A DNA stretch of 60,353 nt, taken from positions 1-60,353 of the forward strand of contig NZ_CADIKM010000030.1 in the NCBI RefSeq assembly GCF_902859895.1. The letters run 5' to 3'. Made by a program: the position numbers and the translations under genes. Below the pieces are notes generated by a model that did not search any database, had not been told where the DNA came from, and saw nothing but the letters and a program-made list of their open reading frames with translations. The stretch comes from Pararobbsia alpina (GTDB lineage Bacteria; Pseudomonadota; Gammaproteobacteria; Burkholderiales; Burkholderiaceae). Every line of letters begins with the position of its first letter. Positions within the stretch are counted from its first letter, which is position 1. This document shows positions 34,259-45,067 of this stretch, in pieces.

Positions 34259-34625
34259 AGGGACTCCTCGTTCTACAAAGTTCTACAACTCGTTGTTTTC
34301 TGCCAATTTGACCGGCGGCCCGGGCAGGCGTTCCGTGCTGGGTGGTCGCACGCAGTGCGGCGGCGAATTACTCCGGGTTACCGAGTGGCCCGCCGCTTGC
34401 GTCCTGGCACCGCACGCGCCTCCGTCCTCCCTGAGACGGTGGCCGCCTGGCGACTCTGAGCCGGCCGTTTTGGATAGGCTCTTCGAATTATCCATTAGAC
34501 GGGCTTTTCAGGCCCGCTTCCGGGCGCCAAAATGCACGCTTGGTTCCTTACCGATCATACCTGCCTTGATGTTAGAATGCTAGGTTCGTTTAGGAACGTA
34601 ACTTCTTATTTATTTGGAGCTTTTA
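34259..34625. other. Divergent intergenic region, GC-rich and structured
   Basis: 367 bp between the BI-1 gene (minus) and ndk (plus). No coding frame is convincing. 34303-34316 (CCAATTTGACCGGC) can pair imperfectly with 34460-34473 (GCCGGCCGTTTTGG), and GGCGGCC/GGCCGCC pair inside. A TTAGAAT near 34574 is a candidate -10 for ndk. Confidence 0.4.
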
Positions 34626-35051
34626 ATGGCGCTCGAACGCACCCTGTCGATTATCAAGCCTGATGCCGTCGCGAAGAATGTAGTCGGCCAGATTCTCAGC
34701 CGCTTCGAAGGCGCTGGGCTGAAGATCGTCGCGACCAAGCTGACGCAATTGTCGCGCGGGGAAGCCGAGAAGTTCTACGGCGTGCATGCAGCACGTCCGT
34801 TCTTCAAGGATCTGGTCGATTTCATGATCTCCGGTCCGGTCGTCGTCTCGGTGCTCGAAGGTGAAGGCGCGATTGCGAAGAACCGGGACCTGATGGGCGC
34901 AACCGATCCGAAGAAGGCAGAAAAGGGCACGATCCGTGCCGATTTCGCCGACAGCATCGACGCCAATGCGGTACACGGTTCGGATGCAGCGGAAACGGCT
35001 GCAGTCGAGATCGCGTTTTTCTTCCCGGAAGCGCATATCTATTCGCGCTAA
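34626..35051 (+). CDS. ndk: Nucleoside diphosphate kinase
   Basis: 141 residues from the ATG at 34626 ([20 protein letters not shown]). The active-site histidine lies in [20 protein letters not shown]. It balances nucleoside triphosphate pools by phosphate transfer through a phosphohistidine. Length is standard. It is followed after 129 bp by rlmN on the same strand. Confidence 0.98.
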   Translation: MALERTLSIIKPDAVAKNVVGQILSRFEGAGLKIVATKLTQLSRGEAEKFYGVHAARPFFKDLVDFMISGPVVVSVLEGEGAIAKNRDLMGATDPKKAEKGTIRADFADSIDANAVHGSDAAETAAVEIAFFFPEAHIYSR

Positions 35052-35180
35052 ATCAGGCGGATTGTTGACGTCAATGCGGGGATGGCAGTCGTGGCCGCCC
35101 CCGCATGGATAGTCTGGATGGGAACAGGAGCCGCTGTGCCTGCACGGGCTGGCGGCTCCGCGAAACAGGTGGTGATCGAA

Positions 35181-36338
35181 ATGGCGAACGCTGAAACCGT
35201 GAATCTGCTGGATTTCGATGCGGCCGGGCTGGTCGCATACTGCGCGAGCCTCAACGAGAAGCCGTTTCGCGCGAAGCAACTCGAGCGCTGGATACATCAG
35301 TTCGGCGCAGCTGATTTTGACGGCATGACCGATCTCGCGAAGTCCCTGCGCGAGAAGCTGCATACCCGTGCCTCGATCGTCGCGCCCGCGATCGTCAGCG
35401 ACCATATATCGTCTGACGGTACACGCAAATGGCTGGTCGACGTCGGCAACGGCAATGCGGTCGAAACGGTGTATATCCCGGAGGAAACGCGAGGCACGCT
35501 GTGTGTCTCGTCGCAAGCGGGCTGCGCGGTCAATTGCCGCTTCTGCTCGACGGGGAAACAGGGTTTCAACCGGAATTTGACGACGGCCGAGATCATCGGC
35601 CAGTTGTGGATGGCCGAACATACGTTGCGCCGTTCGATCGGTGCGGGTGGCGGCCGCGGCGAGGCCGATCAGCGCGTGATCACCAATGTCGTGATGATGG
35701 GCATGGGCGAACCGCTGCTGAATTTCGACGCGCTGATTCCCGCATTGCGACTCATGCTCGACGACAACGCCTATGGGCTGTCGCGCCGCCGCGTGACAGT
35801 CTCGACCTCGGGGGTGGTGCCGATGATGGACCGCCTCGGTGCGGAGGTGCCGGTCGCACTCGCCGTGTCGCTGCATGCCCCCAACGATGCGCTGCGCGAC
35901 GAACTCGTGCCGTTAAACCGCAAATACCCGCTGCGCGAGTTGATGGCCGCCTGCCGCCGCTATCTCACGGTCGCACCGCGCGATTTCATTACCTTTGAAT
36001 ACTGCATGCTCGACGGCGTCAACGACACCGATGCGCATGCGCGTGAATTGATCGCCCTGACGCGCGACGTGCCATGCAAGCTGAACCTGATTCCGTTCAA
36101 TCCGTTTCCGGAGTCGGGGCTGCTGCGCTCGAAGAACGAGCGGATCAAGGCGTTTGCACAGATCCTCATGGATGCCGGCCTGGTCACGACGATCCGCAAG
36201 ACGCGCGGCGATGATATCGACGCCGCCTGCGGGCAACTGGCGGGCGAAGTGAAAGACCGCACCCGGCTCAGCCAGCGCACGCAACGGACGCAGCGCCAGA
36301 TTCAGGGCGGCAAGATCATCGAGGTGCGTCCGGTATGA
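35181..36338 (+). CDS. rlmN: Dual-specificity 23S rRNA/tRNA adenine-C2 methyltransferase
   Basis: 385 residues from the ATG at 35181. Radical-SAM cluster CAVNCRFC, then [13 protein letters not shown] and the region [15 protein letters not shown] with a catalytic cysteine. It methylates A2503 of 23S rRNA and A37 of several tRNAs. The next gene starts at an ATGA overlap. Confidence 0.97.
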   Translation: MANAETVNLLDFDAAGLVAYCASLNEKPFRAKQLERWIHQFGAADFDGMTDLAKSLREKLHTRASIVAPAIVSDHISSDGTRKWLVDVGNGNAVETVYIPEETRGTLCVSSQAGCAVNCRFCSTGKQGFNRNLTTAEIIGQLWMAEHTLRRSIGAGGGRGEADQRVITNVVMMGMGEPLLNFDALIPALRLMLDDNAYGLSRRRVTVSTSGVVPMMDRLGAEVPVALAVSLHAPNDALRDELVPLNRKYPLRELMAACRRYLTVAPRDFITFEYCMLDGVNDTDAHARELIALTRDVPCKLNLIPFNPFPESGLLRSKNERIKAFAQILMDAGLVTTIRKTRGDDIDAACGQLAGEVKDRTRLSQRTQRTQRQIQGGKIIEVRPV

Positions 36339-36994
36339 TCGGTACGGGCCGGCGCTCGAGCCACGGGTGGTCGTCTGGCGCGAAGTGCGCGCATGGCGGC
36401 ATGGTAGCGGCATTGCTGCTGGCGGGGTGCGCGGCGGTCGAGCCGCGCCTGAATGACGAGGCGCACGCGGCGGATCTCCCGCGCCGATACCGGGCCGCGC
36501 TGCGCACGGAGCTTGCGCAGGCCTATTTCGAGCAGGGTGTGCCGGCGATCGCCGCCGTGGAAGCGCAGGCGGCGCTGGCGCTGGATCCGGTCAACCGGCA
36601 CGCCGCGCATCTGCTGGCCTTACTTGCTGTGCAGGGTGGGGATGTCGAGGCAGCCGAGGCCTGGTTCCGGCGTGCGCTGAGCGCGCCCGGCGCGGCCGAC
36701 GACCCAGTGCTGCGCAAAAATTACAAGCGGTTTGACTGCGAGCGAATCGGTCGGCAGGCTTCGCGGGCCGATTGTCCGAGTGGTCCGGCGAGGGAGGACG
36801 ACTTGAAATCGGACGTTTCCTGGCCTCACCTGTTGCGCGCGCAAAGCATTGCGATGGACAATTCGACTGCTTCCGGCGCAAATCGGCGGCATACGGAGTA
36901 CGGCCGCACGGGGCAGTCGCGTCAAGCGGCTGGGGGCCTTGGACATCATCGCACCAGACAAGAATATTCGAGCGAGGGATCACGGGATGAGTAA
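36335..36994 (+). CDS. PilW/PilF-like TPR lipoprotein, C-terminal half decayed
   Basis: 219 residues. A signal sequence with lipobox LLLAGC (Cys32) is followed by roughly two TPR units ([20 protein letters not shown] onward, then [20 protein letters not shown]) and [18 protein letters not shown]. The last aligns with the NNYGWFLCQ-GR block of PilW, the outer-membrane pilotin for the type IV pilus secretin. After that point (about residue 145) no TPR is recognisable in any frame, and codon choice loses the GC-rich third positions of its neighbours. Position between rlmN and rodZ matches intact pilW genes of Burkholderia. Probably a truncated, possibly non-functional copy. Confidence 0.65.
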   Translation: MIGTGRRSSHGWSSGAKCAHGGMVAALLLAGCAAVEPRLNDEAHAADLPRRYRAALRTELAQAYFEQGVPAIAAVEAQAALALDPVNRHAAHLLALLAVQGGDVEAAEAWFRRALSAPGAADDPVLRKNYKRFDCERIGRQASRADCPSGPAREDDLKSDVSWPHLLRAQSIAMDNSTASGANRRHTEYGRTGQSRQAAGGLGHHRTRQEYSSEGSRDE

Positions 36995-38351
36995 CAAGCA
37001 GGATTCGGCGTCGGAAGACGCCGTCGCCGACGAGCGACGACTGGCCGCCCATGACGCGCGGGATGTGCGCGAGGCGGCGTCGACGACGTCAGCGCTGCCC
37101 GCGAACCGCGCGGTTGCTGCCGAATCCGGCGCGGACGCCGCTTCCAAGGAGCTTTCGGCGAATTTTTCGATGGCTTCCGTGAGGAGTTTTTCAACCCATG
37201 CTTCGCCGTCCGGGTCGGGCGAGGTTGGCGGCACCGGTACCGGGGCGACCCTTGGAGTCCCGCAGGCCGCTGCCCCCGAGCCTGAATATCGGGCGAGCGC
37301 GCAGGATGATTTGCAGCTGGACGCCGCGCCGACTTCCGCCACCGGTGTGGGAGCGCGCCTGATGCGCCTGCGCGAGGCACACCGCTGGTCGATCGAAGAC
37401 GTGTCGACCCGGCTCAAGGTGCCCACGACCAAGCTGCGTGCGATCGAGGCGGGCGACCTGTCGGCGCTGCCTGACTTGACCTTTACGCTCGGCGTGATCC
37501 GCGCCTATGCGAAGCTGCTGGGTGTCGACTCCGCGCCTCTCACGGCTGTATTGCGCCAGTCGAGTGGCCCGGTTGAACAGGATTTGTCGATGCCGGCTTC
37601 GCGTGGCGGTGGTTTGCCGCGTGGCGGCAAGATGTCGACTATGTCGTGGAACGGGCCGCCCAAACGGCGTCCCTGGCTGTGGGCGATCGGCGCCGTGGTG
37701 CTCGCTGTCGTCGTGCTGCTGCTTTACCGCAGCGGGACGGAGCCCGCCGCGTGGCTCGCTAAACTCAAACAGAACGCCGAGACGGCCAACCCGGCCTCGG
37801 CTGCCGCGAATGCATCCGCGGCCGAGGCGGCGGCGTCTTCCGAAGTGGCGGGCGATGCGCCGGCGACGGGCGCGGACGGCCAGACACCCGTCGAGGAGGG
37901 CGCGTCGGATGCCGCATCACTGAGTGCGGCAAGCACCGTGAGCGCGTCCACGTCGGCCGCGCAGACGCTGGCGGCGGTGAGCGCGGCGGGTCCGAACCCG
38001 GTCGTCACCGCGAGCGCCGCGAATTTGACTACCCCGACGGCCAGCACGCCGGCGAACGCGACGGCTGCGAGCGCACCGTCCGCGCCGCCCGTGCCGGCAG
38101 CGGGCCAGTCATCGATCCATATAAGCGTGACACAGGACAGTTGGGTTAGCGTGCGTCAGGCGGACGGCAAGGAAGTGATGTCCGGCCTGCTGCACGCGGG
38201 TGATCCGCGCGATGCGGTCGGCACACCGCCCTTGCAGTTCGTGATCGGCAATCGTACCGGCCTCGAGTCGCTCGAAGTGAACGGCTCGCCGGTCGATCCG
38301 TCAAAATACGCGAACGCGAAGGGGAACGTGGCGCGGTTCAGCCTGCCCTGA
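36987..38351 (+). CDS. rodZ: RodZ-like helix-turn-helix membrane protein (DUF4115)
   Basis: 454 residues from the ATG at 36987, overlapping the preceding gene by 8 bp. After about 120 polar residues comes a HTH_25 domain ([20 protein letters not shown] and [20 protein letters not shown]). One transmembrane helix follows ([19 protein letters not shown]), then a long Ala/Thr/Ser periplasmic linker. The C-terminal DUF4115 beta domain is [20 protein letters not shown] onward. RodZ links the MreB cytoskeleton to the wall synthesis machinery. The extended acidic N-terminus is unusual compared with E. coli RodZ. Confidence 0.88.
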   Translation: MSNKQDSASEDAVADERRLAAHDARDVREAASTTSALPANRAVAAESGADAASKELSANFSMASVRSFSTHASPSGSGEVGGTGTGATLGVPQAAAPEPEYRASAQDDLQLDAAPTSATGVGARLMRLREAHRWSIEDVSTRLKVPTTKLRAIEAGDLSALPDLTFTLGVIRAYAKLLGVDSAPLTAVLRQSSGPVEQDLSMPASRGGGLPRGGKMSTMSWNGPPKRRPWLWAIGAVVLAVVVLLLYRSGTEPAAWLAKLKQNAETANPASAAANASAAEAAASSEVAGDAPATGADGQTPVEEGASDAASLSAASTVSASTSAAQTLAAVSAAGPNPVVTASAANLTTPTASTPANATAASAPSAPPVPAAGQSSIHISVTQDSWVSVRQADGKEVMSGLLHAGDPRDAVGTPPLQFVIGNRTGLESLEVNGSPVDPSKYANAKGNVARFSLP

Positions 38352-38445
38352 CCGACCGGTTTTTGGGCCGCCGGCAGGCGGCTCGTGCCGCCGCTGCCGG
38401 AATGCGTTTCGGGGCGGCGACATTCGAATATGGAGAAGTTTGATC

Positions 38446-39732
38446 ATGCAGTCCCAACAACCCGTTTTTGGTGGTCCGCTCGCACGCCGCAAATCGCATG
38501 GCGTCGAGATTCGCTGGGCTGACAACAGTGTTAAGGTCGGCGGCGGCGCACCGGTGCGCGTCCAGTCGATGACCAACACCGATACCGCGGACCCGATCGG
38601 GACCGCGATCCAGGTCAAAGAACTCGCGCAGGCCGGCTCCGAACTCGTGCGCATCACCGTGAACACGCCGGAGGCTGCCGCGGCCGTGCCGGCCGTGCGT
38701 GAACAGCTCGACCGCATGGGCGTGTCGGTGCCGCTCGTGGGCGACTTCCACTACAACGGCCATCTGCTGCTGCGCGACTATCCCGACTGCGCGCAGGCGC
38801 TCTCGAAATATCGGATCAATCCGGGCAATGTTGGGCAGGGCGCGAAGCGCGATACGCAGTTCGCGCAGATGATCGAGGCCGCGATCAAGTACGACAAGCC
38901 GGTGCGTATCGGCGTGAATTGGGGCAGCCTCGACCAGGACCTGCTCGCGCGCATGATGGACGAGAACGGCCAACGCGCGCAGCCGTGGGAAGCGTCGAGT
39001 GTGATGTACGAGGCGCTGATCCAGTCGGCCATCTCGTCAGCCGAACGTGCGATGGAAATCGGCCTCGGCGCAGACCGCATCATCCTGTCCTGCAAAGTCA
39101 GCGGCGTGCAGGACCTGATCGCCGTCTATCGTGAGCTCGGACGCCGCTGCGATTTCGCGCTGCATCTCGGTCTGACCGAGGCGGGCATGGGTTCGAAGGG
39201 CATCGTCGCATCGACCGCGGCGCTGTCGGTGCTGCTCCAGGAAGGCATCGGCGACACGATCCGGATCTCGCTGACGCCGGAACCCGGCGGTGCACGGACC
39301 GGCGAAGTCATCGTCGGCCAGGAAATCCTGCAGACCATGGGCCTGCGCGCGTTCACGCCGATGGTGATTGCGTGCCCCGGTTGCGGCCGCACGACGAGCA
39401 CGGTATTCCAGGAACTCGCCTCGAGCATCCAGGACTATCTGCGTTCGCAGATGCCGGTGTGGCGCACACAATATCCGCGGGTGGCCGATATGAACGTGGC
39501 CGTGATGGGCTGCATCGTCAACGGTCCCGGCGAATCGAAGCAGGCCAATATCGGCATCAGCCTGCCGGGATCGGGCGAGAACCCGGCCGCGCCGGTATTC
39601 ATCGACGGCGTCAAGGTCACGACCCTGCGCGGCGAGCATATTTCCGAGGACTTCCAGAAAATCGTCAGCGACTACGTGGTGCGCACCTATGGTGCGCCGG
39701 CGGCCGAGAAGCTGGTTGATCAGCCTGCCTGA
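38446..39732 (+). CDS. ispG: 4-hydroxy-3-methylbut-2-enyl-diphosphate synthase
   Basis: 428 residues from the ATG at 38446 (GGAGAAG at 38432-38438). Start [17 protein letters not shown], then [18 protein letters not shown]. The 4Fe-4S cysteines are in CPGCGRTT and [10 protein letters not shown]. It catalyses the penultimate step of the MEP isoprenoid pathway. The mid-protein insertion of about 60 residues, relative to E. coli IspG (372), is usual in beta-proteobacteria. Confidence 0.97.
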   Translation: MQSQQPVFGGPLARRKSHGVEIRWADNSVKVGGGAPVRVQSMTNTDTADPIGTAIQVKELAQAGSELVRITVNTPEAAAAVPAVREQLDRMGVSVPLVGDFHYNGHLLLRDYPDCAQALSKYRINPGNVGQGAKRDTQFAQMIEAAIKYDKPVRIGVNWGSLDQDLLARMMDENGQRAQPWEASSVMYEALIQSAISSAERAMEIGLGADRIILSCKVSGVQDLIAVYRELGRRCDFALHLGLTEAGMGSKGIVASTAALSVLLQEGIGDTIRISLTPEPGGARTGEVIVGQEILQTMGLRAFTPMVIACPGCGRTTSTVFQELASSIQDYLRSQMPVWRTQYPRVADMNVAVMGCIVNGPGESKQANIGISLPGSGENPAAPVFIDGVKVTTLRGEHISEDFQKIVSDYVVRTYGAPAAEKLVDQPA

Positions 39733-39808
39733 AGAAACTGCCCGCACAGACCACCTGAGTATTGCTCGGGCCATTGCCCGAGCTTCGCCTGAACCCCATT
39801 TGAGTCCC

Positions 39809-41158
39809 ATGTCAGATCAGAAGAAGAAACTATCGAAGCTCTCCGGCGTCAAGGGGATGAACGACATCCTCCCGTCGGAATCGGTGCTTTGGGAATTCCT
39901 CGAGAGCACCGTGCGCTCCATGCTGCGCGCTTACGGCTATCAGAACATCCGCACGCCGATCGTCGAGCACACGCAGCTTTTCACGCGCGGCATCGGCGAA
40001 GTGACCGATATCGTCGAGAAGGAGATGTACAGCTTCACCGATTCGCTCAACGGCGAAAACCTGACGCTGCGACCCGAGAACACCGCGGCTGTGGTCCGTG
40101 CGACGATCGAACACAATCTGCTTTACGACGGCCCGAAGCGGCTCTGGTACACGGGCCCCATGTTCCGGCACGAGAGGCCGCAACGCGGCCGCTACCGCCA
40201 GTTCCATCAGGTGGGTGTCGAGGCGCTCGGCTTTGCCGGCCCGGATGCCGATGCCGAAATCATCCTGATGTGCCAGCGCCTTTGGGACGACCTCGGCCTG
40301 AGCGGCGTGCGCCTCGAGATCAATTCGCTCGGCGAGGCGCCTGAGCGCGCCGCGCACCGCAAGGAACTGATCGCGTATCTCGAACAATTCCAGGACAAAC
40401 TCGACGAGGACAGCAAGCGGCGTCTCTACACGAACCCGCTGCGCGTGCTCGATACGAAGAATCCGGAGCTCCAGGAAATTGCCGGTAATGCGCCGAAGCT
40501 CATCGATTTTCTGGGTGAAGCGTCGCTGGCTCACTTCAACGGCGTGCAGCAGCTGCTCAAGGCGAACAACATCCCGTTCACGATCAACCCGCGCCTCGTG
40601 CGCGGGCTCGACTACTACAACCTGACCGTGTTCGAATGGATTACCGATCGCCTTGGCGCGCAAGGTACGATCGCGGGCGGCGGGCGCTACGACCCGCTGG
40701 TCGAGCAGCTCGGCGGCAAACCCACGCCGGCCTGCGGCTGGGCGCTTGGCGTCGAGCGGATCATCGAACTGCTCAAGGAAAGCAAGCTGGGTCCCGAGCC
40801 TGAAGGCTGCGATGTCTATGTGGTCCACCAGGGTGACAAGGCGCGCGTGCAGGCGCTGATCTCGGCCGAACGGATGCGCGACGCCGGTCTCGATGTGGTA
40901 TTTCATTGCAGCCCGGATGGGGCGACCGCAAGCTTCAAGTCACAGATGAAGCGCGCCGATGCCAGTGGGGCTGCCTATGCGGTTATCATTGGCGACCGCG
41001 AAGTGGAGGCCGGCGTGGTGGGTGTGAAGCCGCTGCGCGGGATGGCGGCCGAGGGGCAGGGCGGGGACCAGACTGAAAAACAGGCCGAGGTGCCGACCGA
41101 GCAGCTGACCGAATTTCTGATCGACGCGATGGTCGCCACCGTGGATGACGGTGAGTGA
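39809..41158 (+). CDS. hisS: Histidyl-tRNA synthetase
   Basis: 449 residues from the ATG at 39809. Class II motifs: [13 protein letters not shown], motif 2 ([19 protein letters not shown]), HisA signatures [15 protein letters not shown] and [15 protein letters not shown], and motif 3 (GWALGVERI). The anticodon-binding domain follows. A short polar insertion ([20 protein letters not shown]) lies near the C-terminus. Confidence 0.98.
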   Translation: MSDQKKKLSKLSGVKGMNDILPSESVLWEFLESTVRSMLRAYGYQNIRTPIVEHTQLFTRGIGEVTDIVEKEMYSFTDSLNGENLTLRPENTAAVVRATIEHNLLYDGPKRLWYTGPMFRHERPQRGRYRQFHQVGVEALGFAGPDADAEIILMCQRLWDDLGLSGVRLEINSLGEAPERAAHRKELIAYLEQFQDKLDEDSKRRLYTNPLRVLDTKNPELQEIAGNAPKLIDFLGEASLAHFNGVQQLLKANNIPFTINPRLVRGLDYYNLTVFEWITDRLGAQGTIAGGGRYDPLVEQLGGKPTPACGWALGVERIIELLKESKLGPEPEGCDVYVVHQGDKARVQALISAERMRDAGLDVVFHCSPDGATASFKSQMKRADASGAAYAVIIGDREVEAGVVGVKPLRGMAAEGQGGDQTEKQAEVPTEQLTEFLIDAMVATVDDGE

Positions 41159-41198
41159 CATCGCGCGGTACCAATAAGACCGACACGGGAAGTTGCGT

Positions 41199-41828
41199 AT
41201 GAGTTATCACGAAGAGCAGGAAACACTGGACGAGCTGAAGGCGTGGTGGGCTCGCTGGGGCAATGGGATTACGTGGGTCGTGCTGATCGTGCTGGTGATC
41301 GCGGCGGGCTACAACGGCTGGAATTTCTGGCAGCGCAAGCAGACGGGCAAGGCAGCCGAACTTTACGAGACGGTGCAGCAAACGCTTACCGGCGGCGACA
41401 AGGACCGGATCGCCCAGGTCGCGAAACGCATGGAAGACGACTACGGCCGCTCGCCTTATGCGCAGATGACCGCGCTGCAGGCCGCCAAGGTCCTGTATCT
41501 GGCCTCTGACACGGCGGCCGCGAAGGCGCAGCTCCAGTGGACCATCGATCATGCGAAGGACGACGAATATCGCCAGATCGCGCGGCTTCGCCTCGCCGGT
41601 GTGCTGCTCGACGAGAAGTCATATGACGCGGGGCTGAAGCTGCTGGCCGACGATCCCCCGGCAGCGTTCAAGGGCCTGTTTGCGGATCGCCGCGGCGACC
41701 TGTTGGCGGCGCAGGGCAAGCACGACGATGCGCGTGCGGCATACAAGTTGGCACTGGCCTCGGCCGGCGACGCCGACTCGGGCCAGAAGCAATTGATCCA
41801 GTTCAAGCTCGACGCGCTCGGCGGTTGA
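41199..41828 (+). CDS. YfgM family protein (ancillary SecYEG translocon subunit)
   Basis: 209 residues from the ATG at 41199. A short cytosolic start (MSYHEEQETLDELKAWWARW) is followed by one membrane helix (VVLIVLVIAAGYNGWNFW) and a periplasmic TPR-like region of about 160 residues. E. coli YfgM interacts with PpiD at the translocon. Gene order hisS-yfgM-bamB-der is the same as in E. coli. Confidence 0.92.
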   Translation: MSYHEEQETLDELKAWWARWGNGITWVVLIVLVIAAGYNGWNFWQRKQTGKAAELYETVQQTLTGGDKDRIAQVAKRMEDDYGRSPYAQMTALQAAKVLYLASDTAAAKAQLQWTIDHAKDDEYRQIARLRLAGVLLDEKSYDAGLKLLADDPPAAFKGLFADRRGDLLAAQGKHDDARAAYKLALASAGDADSGQKQLIQFKLDALGG

Positions 41829-41852
41829 AGCGGCGTACGGCATGCAGCTCAC

Positions 41853-41870
41853 GGGCGCGCTCGCGCGCCC
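41853..41870 (+). other. Short perfect hairpin between yfgM and bamB
   Basis: GGGCGCG and CGCGCCC arms around CTCG. No T-run follows, so it is more likely an mRNA stability or processing element than a terminator. Confidence 0.4.
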
Positions 41871-41907
41871 GATTCGTTTCCCGATAATTCAAGGGCTTCT
41901 TAAAAGA

Positions 41908-43080
41908 ATGCGTTACCCAACGAAGGTTTCGATCGCGCGTGCCGCGCATTGGCTTGGCAATGCAGTGGCGATGGTATCGCTCGCCTCGGTGCTTGCCGCT
42001 TGCGGCGGAAAACCGGATCCACGCCGCCAGCCCACTCCGCTCACCGAATTCAAGCCCTCTCTTGAGCTCAAGCGCGTCTGGACATCGAGCGTTGGCAAGG
42101 GCGGACGATACCTGTTCCAGCCGATCGCAATCGGCACGAATGTCTACGCTGCCGGCGCGAATGGCAGCGTGATGAAGATCGACGCGACGAGCGGCAAGAC
42201 CGTCTGGTCGATCAAGATCGACGACGACCTGTCCGCGGGTGTCGGCAGCGATGGCACGCTGACCGCCGTGGGCGCGCTCAACGGCACGGTCTATGTGCTT
42301 GGCGCGGACGGCAAGCAGCTCTGGAAGGCCAATGCGAGCGGCGAGATCGTCACGCCGCCGCTGGTCGGCAACGGTTTCGTACTGGTCCGGACGATCGACG
42401 GCCGGATCACCGCGTTCAACGCCGATACGGGCGAGCAGAAGTGGAGCTTCCGCAACCGCGCCGTGCCGCTGAACCTGCGCACGACGGTCGGCATGATCTT
42501 CGCGACAGCGGACGCGGTGCTTGCGGGCTTCCCGGGTGGCTCGATGGCCGCGATCAACTTGAAGACTGGCGATGCGTACTGGCAGACGCCGGTGTCGTAT
42601 CCGTCGGGTGTCACGGAAGTCGAGCGGATCAACGACGTCGCGGGCGCGCCGACCCTGGTCGGCCGTGAAACCTGCGCGGTCACGTTCCAGGGCCGCATCG
42701 GCTGCTTTGAAGCTGAAACCGGCCGGCCGGTCTGGGAGCAGCCGTTCTCGAGCTACGGCGGCCTCGCGGCGGACGCGACGGCGGTGGTGTCGACCAACGA
42801 CTGGTCCGAAGTGTCGCTCTATGATGCGGCAACTGGCCAGCGCGTCTGGCAGAACTCGGGGCTCAAGAGCCGCACCGTCACGACGCCGACGATCGTCGGC
42901 CACGCGATCGTGGTCGGCGATGGCGAAGGCTACCTGCATTTCCTCGCCCGCGACACCGGCGCATTCGTCGCCCGCGAGAAGACCAATAGCAGCGGGATCA
43001 GCGCACCGGCCGTCGTGGCCGGCGATACCGTCGTCGTGCAGGCGCACGATGGCGATATCTACGCGTATCGTCCCCAGTAA
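41908..43080 (+). CDS. bamB: Outer membrane assembly lipoprotein BamB
   Basis: 390 residues from the ATG at 41908; the ATG 66 bp earlier would add a stretch ahead of the signal peptide. Lipobox VLAAC (Cys32). Beta-propeller PQQ-like repeats follow (GTVYVLGADGKQLWKANASG, DGRITAFNADTGEQKW, GRIGCFEAETGRPVWEQPFS, EVSLYDAATGQRVWQ). BamB scaffolds BamA during beta-barrel insertion. Confidence 0.96.
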   Translation: MRYPTKVSIARAAHWLGNAVAMVSLASVLAACGGKPDPRRQPTPLTEFKPSLELKRVWTSSVGKGGRYLFQPIAIGTNVYAAGANGSVMKIDATSGKTVWSIKIDDDLSAGVGSDGTLTAVGALNGTVYVLGADGKQLWKANASGEIVTPPLVGNGFVLVRTIDGRITAFNADTGEQKWSFRNRAVPLNLRTTVGMIFATADAVLAGFPGGSMAAINLKTGDAYWQTPVSYPSGVTEVERINDVAGAPTLVGRETCAVTFQGRIGCFEAETGRPVWEQPFSSYGGLAADATAVVSTNDWSEVSLYDAATGQRVWQNSGLKSRTVTTPTIVGHAIVVGDGEGYLHFLARDTGAFVAREKTNSSGISAPAVVAGDTVVVQAHDGDIYAYRPQ

Positions 43081-43207
43081 CACCGCGGTCCGCGGCACTC
43101 CGGCCCTCGCCGGATCGGTTGCAGGCGGATGACGATGCGATGACGGCGACGCCCGGCTACGGGCTCAGCGCCTTGTCATCCTTACGGACCGCGCCATGAA
43201 CCGCACC

Positions 43208-43237
43208 CATGCGGCCGGCTTCGAGGCCGGCCGCATG
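43208..43237 (+). other. Perfect 12-bp hairpin 20 bp upstream of der
   Basis: CATGCGGCCGGC and GCCGGCCGCATG arms with loop TTCGAG. There is no T-run. Its closeness to the der start codon means it could limit ribosome access or mark the 5' end of a processed transcript. Confidence 0.5.
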
Positions 43238-43257
43238 TGCTTTTCGACAGTGAAAAT

Positions 43258-44595
43258 ATGAAACCCGTAATCGCCCTTGTCGGGCGCCCGAATGTCGGCA
43301 AATCGACTCTGTTCAACCGTCTGACCCGCACGCGCGACGCCCTCGTCGCCGATCTGCCGGGCCTGACCCGCGACCGCCACTATGGTGAAGGCCGTGTCGG
43401 CCTGCGTCCCTATCTGGTGGTCGACACGGGCGGGTTCGAGCCCGTGGCGAAGGACGGCATTCTTCACGAGATGGCGCGCCAGACCCGCCAGGCTGTCGAG
43501 GAATCCGACGTCATCGTATTCATCGTCGACGGCCGCCATGGCCTCGCACCGCAGGACGCGGCGATCGCCGACTACCTGCGCAAGGCCGGTCGGCCGATCG
43601 TGCTGGTCGTCAACAAGGCCGAGGGCATGCGCTATAGCGCGGTCGCGGCCGACTTCTACGAGCTCGGCCTCGGCGATCCGCGCGCGATCTCGGCCGCGCA
43701 CGGCGACGGCGTTGCCGAAACGATCGACGATGCCCTCGCGATCGCCTATGCGGGCCGTCCCGAAGAAGAGGACGAACTCGAAAACCTGCGCGGCACCAAG
43801 ATCGCGATCGTCGGCCGGCCGAATGTCGGCAAGTCGACGCTCGTCAACACGCTGATCGGTGAAGAGCGTGTGATCGCGTTCGATATGCCCGGCACCACGC
43901 GCGATTCGATCCACGTCGAGTTCGAGCGCCAGGGCCGTCCGTACACCCTGATCGATACGGCCGGCCTGCGCCGCCGCGGCAAGGTGTTCGAGGCGGTCGA
44001 AAAGTTCTCGGTGGTCAAGACGCTGCAGTCGATCTCGGATGCGAACGTCGTGATCCTGCTGCTCGACGCGCGTCAGGACGTCAGCGAACAGGACGCGCAT
44101 ATCGCGGGCTTCGTCGTCGAGCAGGGCCGGGCGCTCGTGGTTGGTGTGAACAAATGGGACGGCCTCGATCCGCACGTGCGCGACCGGATCAAGCACGATC
44201 TCGAACGCAAGCTCAAGTTCCTCGATTTCGCGAAGTTCCATTTCATCTCGGCGACCGAGAACACCGGGATCGGCGCGTTGATGCGTTCGGTGGACGAGGC
44301 CTATGCGGCGGCCATGGCGAAGCTTCCTACTCCGAAACTCACGCGTGTACTCATCGAAGCGGTCGAATTCCAGCAGCCGCGGCGCAAGGGTCCGGTACGC
44401 CCCAAGCTCCGGTACGCGCACCAGGGCGGGCAAAATCCACCGATCATCGTGGTGCACGGCAACGCCCTCGACGCGATCACCGATTCGTACCGACGTTATC
44501 TTGAAGGGCGTTTCCGTGAAACTTTCGGGCTCACCGGCACTCCATTGCGCATAGAGTTCCGATCGAGCAAGAACCCCTACGCGGACAAGGACTGA
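43258..44595 (+). CDS. der: Ribosome biogenesis GTPase Der (EngA)
   Basis: 445 residues from the ATG at 43258. It has tandem GTPase domains, each with GRPNVGKST (near residues 9 and 187), DTGGF / DTAGL switches and NKAE / NKWD specificity motifs. A C-terminal KH-like domain follows ([20 protein letters not shown] onward). Essential for 50S maturation. Confidence 0.98.
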   Translation: MKPVIALVGRPNVGKSTLFNRLTRTRDALVADLPGLTRDRHYGEGRVGLRPYLVVDTGGFEPVAKDGILHEMARQTRQAVEESDVIVFIVDGRHGLAPQDAAIADYLRKAGRPIVLVVNKAEGMRYSAVAADFYELGLGDPRAISAAHGDGVAETIDDALAIAYAGRPEEEDELENLRGTKIAIVGRPNVGKSTLVNTLIGEERVIAFDMPGTTRDSIHVEFERQGRPYTLIDTAGLRRRGKVFEAVEKFSVVKTLQSISDANVVILLLDARQDVSEQDAHIAGFVVEQGRALVVGVNKWDGLDPHVRDRIKHDLERKLKFLDFAKFHFISATENTGIGALMRSVDEAYAAAMAKLPTPKLTRVLIEAVEFQQPRRKGPVRPKLRYAHQGGQNPPIIVVHGNALDAITDSYRRYLEGRFRETFGLTGTPLRIEFRSSKNPYADKD

Positions 44596-44781
44596 ACGAC
44601 TCCGCACTGGCCCCTGAAAGGCAGCGCAAGGCCGCCCCCTGACGGGTGTCCGACGCTGCCGTGACCGGCCGGCCATGGCGTAGGGGGACTGGGAAAATCG
44701 GCTATAGTGTCAGTTGGGCCGGATTTCTTTTTCTTCGTCCCGTGTTTATTTCAACCCGCAAAAAACAAAACGGAGCCTGCT

Positions 44782-45018
44782 ATGAGCAACAAAGGGCAAC
44801 TACTACAAGACCCGTTCCTGAACGCACTGCGCAAAGAACATGTGCCCGTGTCGATTTACCTTGTGAATGGCATCAAGCTGCAAGGCAACATCGAATCGTT
44901 CGACCAGTACGTCGTTCTGCTCCGCAATACCGTGACCCAGATGGTTTACAAGCATGCGATCTCGACGGTAGTGCCGGCTCGTCCGGTCAATTTCCATCCG
45001 GACGCCGAAACGACCTGA
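44782..45018 (+). CDS. hfq: RNA chaperone Hfq
   Basis: 78 residues from the ATG at 44782. Sm1 [18 protein letters not shown] and Sm2 [11 protein letters not shown] are intact. Forms a hexamer that pairs small RNAs with mRNAs. A TATAGT at 44703-44708 is a likely -10 for its own promoter in the 186-bp gap after der. Directly upstream of hflX, as in E. coli. Confidence 0.98.
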   Translation: MSNKGQLLQDPFLNALRKEHVPVSIYLVNGIKLQGNIESFDQYVVLLRNTVTQMVYKHAISTVVPARPVNFHPDAETT

Positions 45019-45067
45019 GGCACGCGGCTCCCCCTGCCGCGCGTCGGGCTGCGATGCGACACTGTTC

